From contig NZ_SLZG01000009.1 of assembly GCF_004341625.1 (NCBI RefSeq), positions 62,001 to 126,000 of the forward strand: 64,000 bases of DNA. Direction: 5' to 3'. Made by a program: the position numbers and the translations under genes. Positions within the stretch are counted from its first letter, which is position 1, and each line of letters begins with the position of its first letter. Under the pieces are notes generated by a model. The model worked only from the letters and a program-made list of their open reading frames with translations, had not been told where the DNA came from and did no database searches. Source of the DNA: Rhizobium sp. BK376 (GTDB lineage Bacteria; Pseudomonadota; Alphaproteobacteria; Rhizobiales; Rhizobiaceae). Below are positions 62,292 through 64,000 of the stretch, piece by piece.

Positions 62292-62317
62292 GGCCGGGGC
62301 GCAAGCTCCGGCCTTTT
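62292..62317 (+). terminator. intrinsic terminator of ilvC
   Basis: GGCCGGGGC (62292-62300), a GCAA loop and GCTCCGGCC (62305-62313) are followed by TTTT. It lies 29 bases after the stop. Confidence 0.82.
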
Positions 62318-62372
62318 CAATTGTGAACGCGATGCGCTTTCTCGATAACGTTGACCGTCATCTTCCGCGATT

Positions 62373-62945
62373 TCACGCCCGTAGTCTGGCGATCTGTGGC
62401 TCGACGACCGCTGGGAAGAGTTCGGGATTGGCAAGAGCCCGCGCGGACAGCATCGCTCCATGGACCGAGGCCATCAGAATTTGCGCTTCTTCTTCCGATG
62501 ACCGGTCCAGCCGAAACTGGCCCTCTGCGACGCCGGCCTCCAACACCGAGACTAGCCATTCCGTCAGATGCCGGAAATGCGCACGCACGCCTGATGCCAC
62601 ATCCTCCGGCAACATCTGCATCTCCGCTGCGAGCATCGCACAGATGCAAAACGGCTCAGCAGAATCGCGGATACATGCCTGCCAATAGTTCAGATAGGCC
62701 TGCAGCTGTTCGAGGGGGCTCATTCCACTTTCGCGGAGCGAGCTCAAGCCGGCTCTAGCGCGTTGCGCATATTGCTCCACTAATACGGCGACCAATTCCG
62801 ACTTCGTCGGAAAATGATGGTGTATGCTGGCCTTTCTAATGCCGATGGCATCCGAAATATCGGCATAGCTGAAACCATTGTAGCCGCCAGCTCCAACGAG
62901 AAGCTGGGCGACGTCCAATATTTTCTGTGATGTCGTGGGTTCCAT
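62373..62945 (-). CDS. TetR-family transcriptional regulator
   Basis: This 190-residue TetR/AcrR regulator starts MEPTTSQKILDVAQLLVGAG, with its HTH at about 25-62 (YADISDAIGIRKASIHHHFP). The C-terminal domain has CIRDSAEPFCICAMLAAEMQ. ATG 62945 is preferred to the upstream in-frame ATG at 62981, which would reach into the operator region. It is divergent from a membrane-protein gene, with matching palindromes before both genes, so it probably represses both. Confidence 0.92.
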   Translation of the reverse strand: MEPTTSQKILDVAQLLVGAGGYNGFSYADISDAIGIRKASIHHHFPTKSELVAVLVEQYAQRARAGLSSLRESGMSPLEQLQAYLNYWQACIRDSAEPFCICAMLAAEMQMLPEDVASGVRAHFRHLTEWLVSVLEAGVAEGQFRLDRSSEEEAQILMASVHGAMLSARALANPELFPAVVEPQIARLRA

Positions 62946-62960
62946 AAAACGCGCCCTACC

Positions 62961-62971
62961 TTCTAGTAGAA
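62961..62971. promoter_or_regulatory. palindrome before the tetR gene, candidate operator
   Basis: TTCTAGTAGAA is a perfect palindrome around a central G, 15 bases upstream of the TetR start. It shares the CTAGTAG core with the site at 63082-63093. Confidence 0.55.
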
Positions 62972-63060
62972 TTGCTGTCAAGGCCGAACGTCCATCAACT
63001 CCTTCACTAATATTTGCGCTCGCGAGCCCGGATTCTCCTCCGGAGAGTTGCTGCGATCGA

Positions 63061-63093
63061 TTGACAGAAATTGATGATCTACCTACTAGTAGG
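63061..63093 (+). promoter_or_regulatory. promoter with TetR operator before membrane-protein gene
   Basis: TTGACA (63061-63066) and TACTAG (63084-63089) are spaced 17 bp as a sigma-70-type promoter. The perfect 12-bp palindrome CCTACTAGTAGG (63082-63093) overlaps the -10 element, an ideal place for TetR repression. Confidence 0.7.
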
Positions 63094-63115
63094 ATGACAA
63101 ACCAAGGAGACTAAC

Positions 63116-63679
63116 ATGCAAGGTCAATCTTCCAATCCATCCCAATGGCTGCGATCCTATTATTTCGCCCGTGCCATATTTTCGATCGCGTGGGTCGCTG
63201 CCGCCGTGGCATTGGCCGGTCAGTCGGCTATCGCATCCGTATTGCTCGTCATCTACCCGGCATGGGATGCGGCGGCTAATCTTGTCGATGCTCGGGTGAA
63301 TGGTGGTCTGAAGGCAAACCCTTCCCAGACGCTGAATGTGGTTGCCAGCACCATAGTGACGGTCATCGTTATCCTGGCTGTCATGAAGGATACTTACGCC
63401 GTTCTGGCGGTCTTTGGCGTTTGGGCCATTTTGTCGGGCATTCTGCAGCTCTACACGGGCGTCCGCCGCTGGCGTTCTTATGGAGCGCAGTGGGCGATGA
63501 TCCTGAGCGGGGCGCAGTCAGCTCTGGCCGGTGGCTTCATGATCAAGCAGTCTTTCGGCATCGTCCCGCCGACGATCCTCGACGTCGCTCCCTATGCGGG
63601 TTTTGGCGCGTTCTATTTCCTGCTCTCGGCGGTCTGGCTGACGGTCGCAGCCAATCGCAAGACGAGTGCAAGAGCCTGA
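63116..63679 (+). CDS. DUF308-like integral membrane protein
   Basis: This 187-residue protein has about six membrane segments (ARAIFSIAWVAAAVALAG, IASVLLVIYPAWDAAANL, NVVASTIVTVIVILAVM, LAVFGVWAILSGILQLYTG, WAMILSGAQSALAGGFMI and FGAFYFLLSAVWLTVAA). It resembles the HdeD/DUF308 group. AAGGAG at ideal spacing precedes ATG 63116. It is probably repressed by the divergent TetR protein. Function is unknown. Confidence 0.82.
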   Translation: MQGQSSNPSQWLRSYYFARAIFSIAWVAAAVALAGQSAIASVLLVIYPAWDAAANLVDARVNGGLKANPSQTLNVVASTIVTVIVILAVMKDTYAVLAVFGVWAILSGILQLYTGVRRWRSYGAQWAMILSGAQSALAGGFMIKQSFGIVPPTILDVAPYAGFGAFYFLLSAVWLTVAANRKTSARA

Positions 63680-63688
63680 AAAGCGGCT

Positions 63689-63754
63689 CGCCCCGCCGGG
63701 CGAGATCGATGTAATTTGTCAGTACCTTATGTCCGCTCCAGGCGGACATAAGGT
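63689..63754. terminator. hairpins between membrane-protein and GlsB genes
   Basis: CTCGCCC-cgcc-GGGCGAG (about 63689-63706) lies just past the stop. ACCTTATGTCCGC (63724-63736) pairs perfectly with GCGGACATAAGGT (63742-63754), a 13-bp stem with a 5-base loop. They can end both convergent transcripts. Confidence 0.6.
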
Positions 63755-63812
63755 TTATAAGGTCGCAGGTCCCAGGGTCTTCCAGACGAGACGCCTTGGT
63801 GCTTGGCAGTTC

Positions 63813-64000
63813 TCAAATCGACCGCCGCCCTGCCACTGCATGGTAGAGCCACAGCACCACGACCGCTCCGATGACTGCGACTACCAGGCTATAGATATTG
63901 AAGCCGGTGACGCCGGCTGCGCCGAAGAAGCTGAAGATGAGACCGCCGACGATCGCTCCGACGATGCCGAGCACGATGTCCATCAGCATTCCCGAGCCAC
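63813..64000 (-). CDS. GlsB/YeaQ/YmgE-family stress membrane protein, 5'-truncated by window edge
   Basis: The reverse strand from the window edge to TGA at 63813 encodes the C-terminal 62 residues of a transglycosylase-associated (GlsB/YeaQ/YmgE) protein. It reads MLMDIVLGIVGAIVGGLIFS, then a Gly-rich turn (FFGAAGVTGF), a second span (NIYSLVVAVIGAVVVLWLY) and HAVAGRRSI. Such small three-helix inner-membrane proteins are induced by stress. The start lies beyond 64000. Confidence 0.85.
   Translation of the reverse strand, partial: GSGMLMDIVLGIVGAIVGGLIFSFFGAAGVTGFNIYSLVVAVIGAVVVLWLYHAVAGRRSI

Overview
The window looks like chromosomal DNA of a Rhizobium/Agrobacterium-type alphaproteobacterium. 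Support comes from uniformly high-GC coding DNA, a circularly permuted two-piece tmRNA with the alphaproteobacterial tag ANDNYAEARLAA, an SspB-type ClpXP adaptor, DUF4169, the order thyA-folA-hflK-hflC-degP, and ilv genes beside miaA, serB and a HerA-like ATPase. No tRNA, rRNA, prophage, insertion sequence or CRISPR array was recognised. Most of the window is ordinary chromosome: a housekeeping core from about 12.7 to 32.2 kb, flanked by sets of regulator plus oxidoreductase or transporter.

Region 1 (1-12.6 kb) holds a truncated aldo/keto reductase, a GlxA-type regulator, an isomerase-like/NmrA/unknown trio, a UvrD/PcrA helicase, an OmpA-type lipoprotein, a DUF2000/AraC divergent pair, a LysR/aldo-keto reductase divergent pair and a D-lactate dehydrogenase-like flavoprotein. 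Region 2 (12.7-32.2 kb) carries a giant AsmA protein, then sspB with ssrA (trans-translation and ClpXP delivery), thyA and folA (thymidylate cycle), hflK-hflC-degP (membrane and periplasmic quality control), two tandem GNAT enzymes, serB, miaA, a HerA-like ATPase, and ilvB-ilvH. The ilv pair sits behind a typical attenuator: an 18-codon leader peptide with a Leu-Ile-Val-Val run, nested hairpins and a terminator. ilvC lies separately at 61.2 kb.

Region 3 (32.2-57 kb) is accessory metabolism. It includes a LysE exporter, a DoxX/SDR fusion, a TetR/SDR divergent pair with a striking twin palindrome, a cobalt-type nitrile hydratase operon (alpha, beta, activator), an ECF sigma/anti-sigma/secreted-repeat operon, two MFS transporters with linked regulators, a RecD2-like helicase, a MerR regulator with a second HTH, pdxJ, an HxlR/quinone reductase pair, an Lrp/racemase pair, a cold-shock gene with two small charged proteins, and NDH-2. 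An unlisted 56-residue single-pass membrane protein lies at 51.25 kb.

Region 4 (57-64 kb) has two tandem zinc alcohol dehydrogenases that have lost most structural-zinc cysteines. They share a 130-bp identical block and matching 21-bp-spaced direct repeats upstream, and an AraC-type regulator is divergent to the second copy. TetR genes with clear palindromic operators follow, then ilvC, a membrane protein and the end of a GlsB-type gene.

I did not find a convincing new multi-gene system. The observations I rate highest are the ilv attenuator, the shared AraC-type repeat pair with the zinc-site decay of the adh twins, the His-rich nitrile hydratase alpha subunit, and the small membrane protein.
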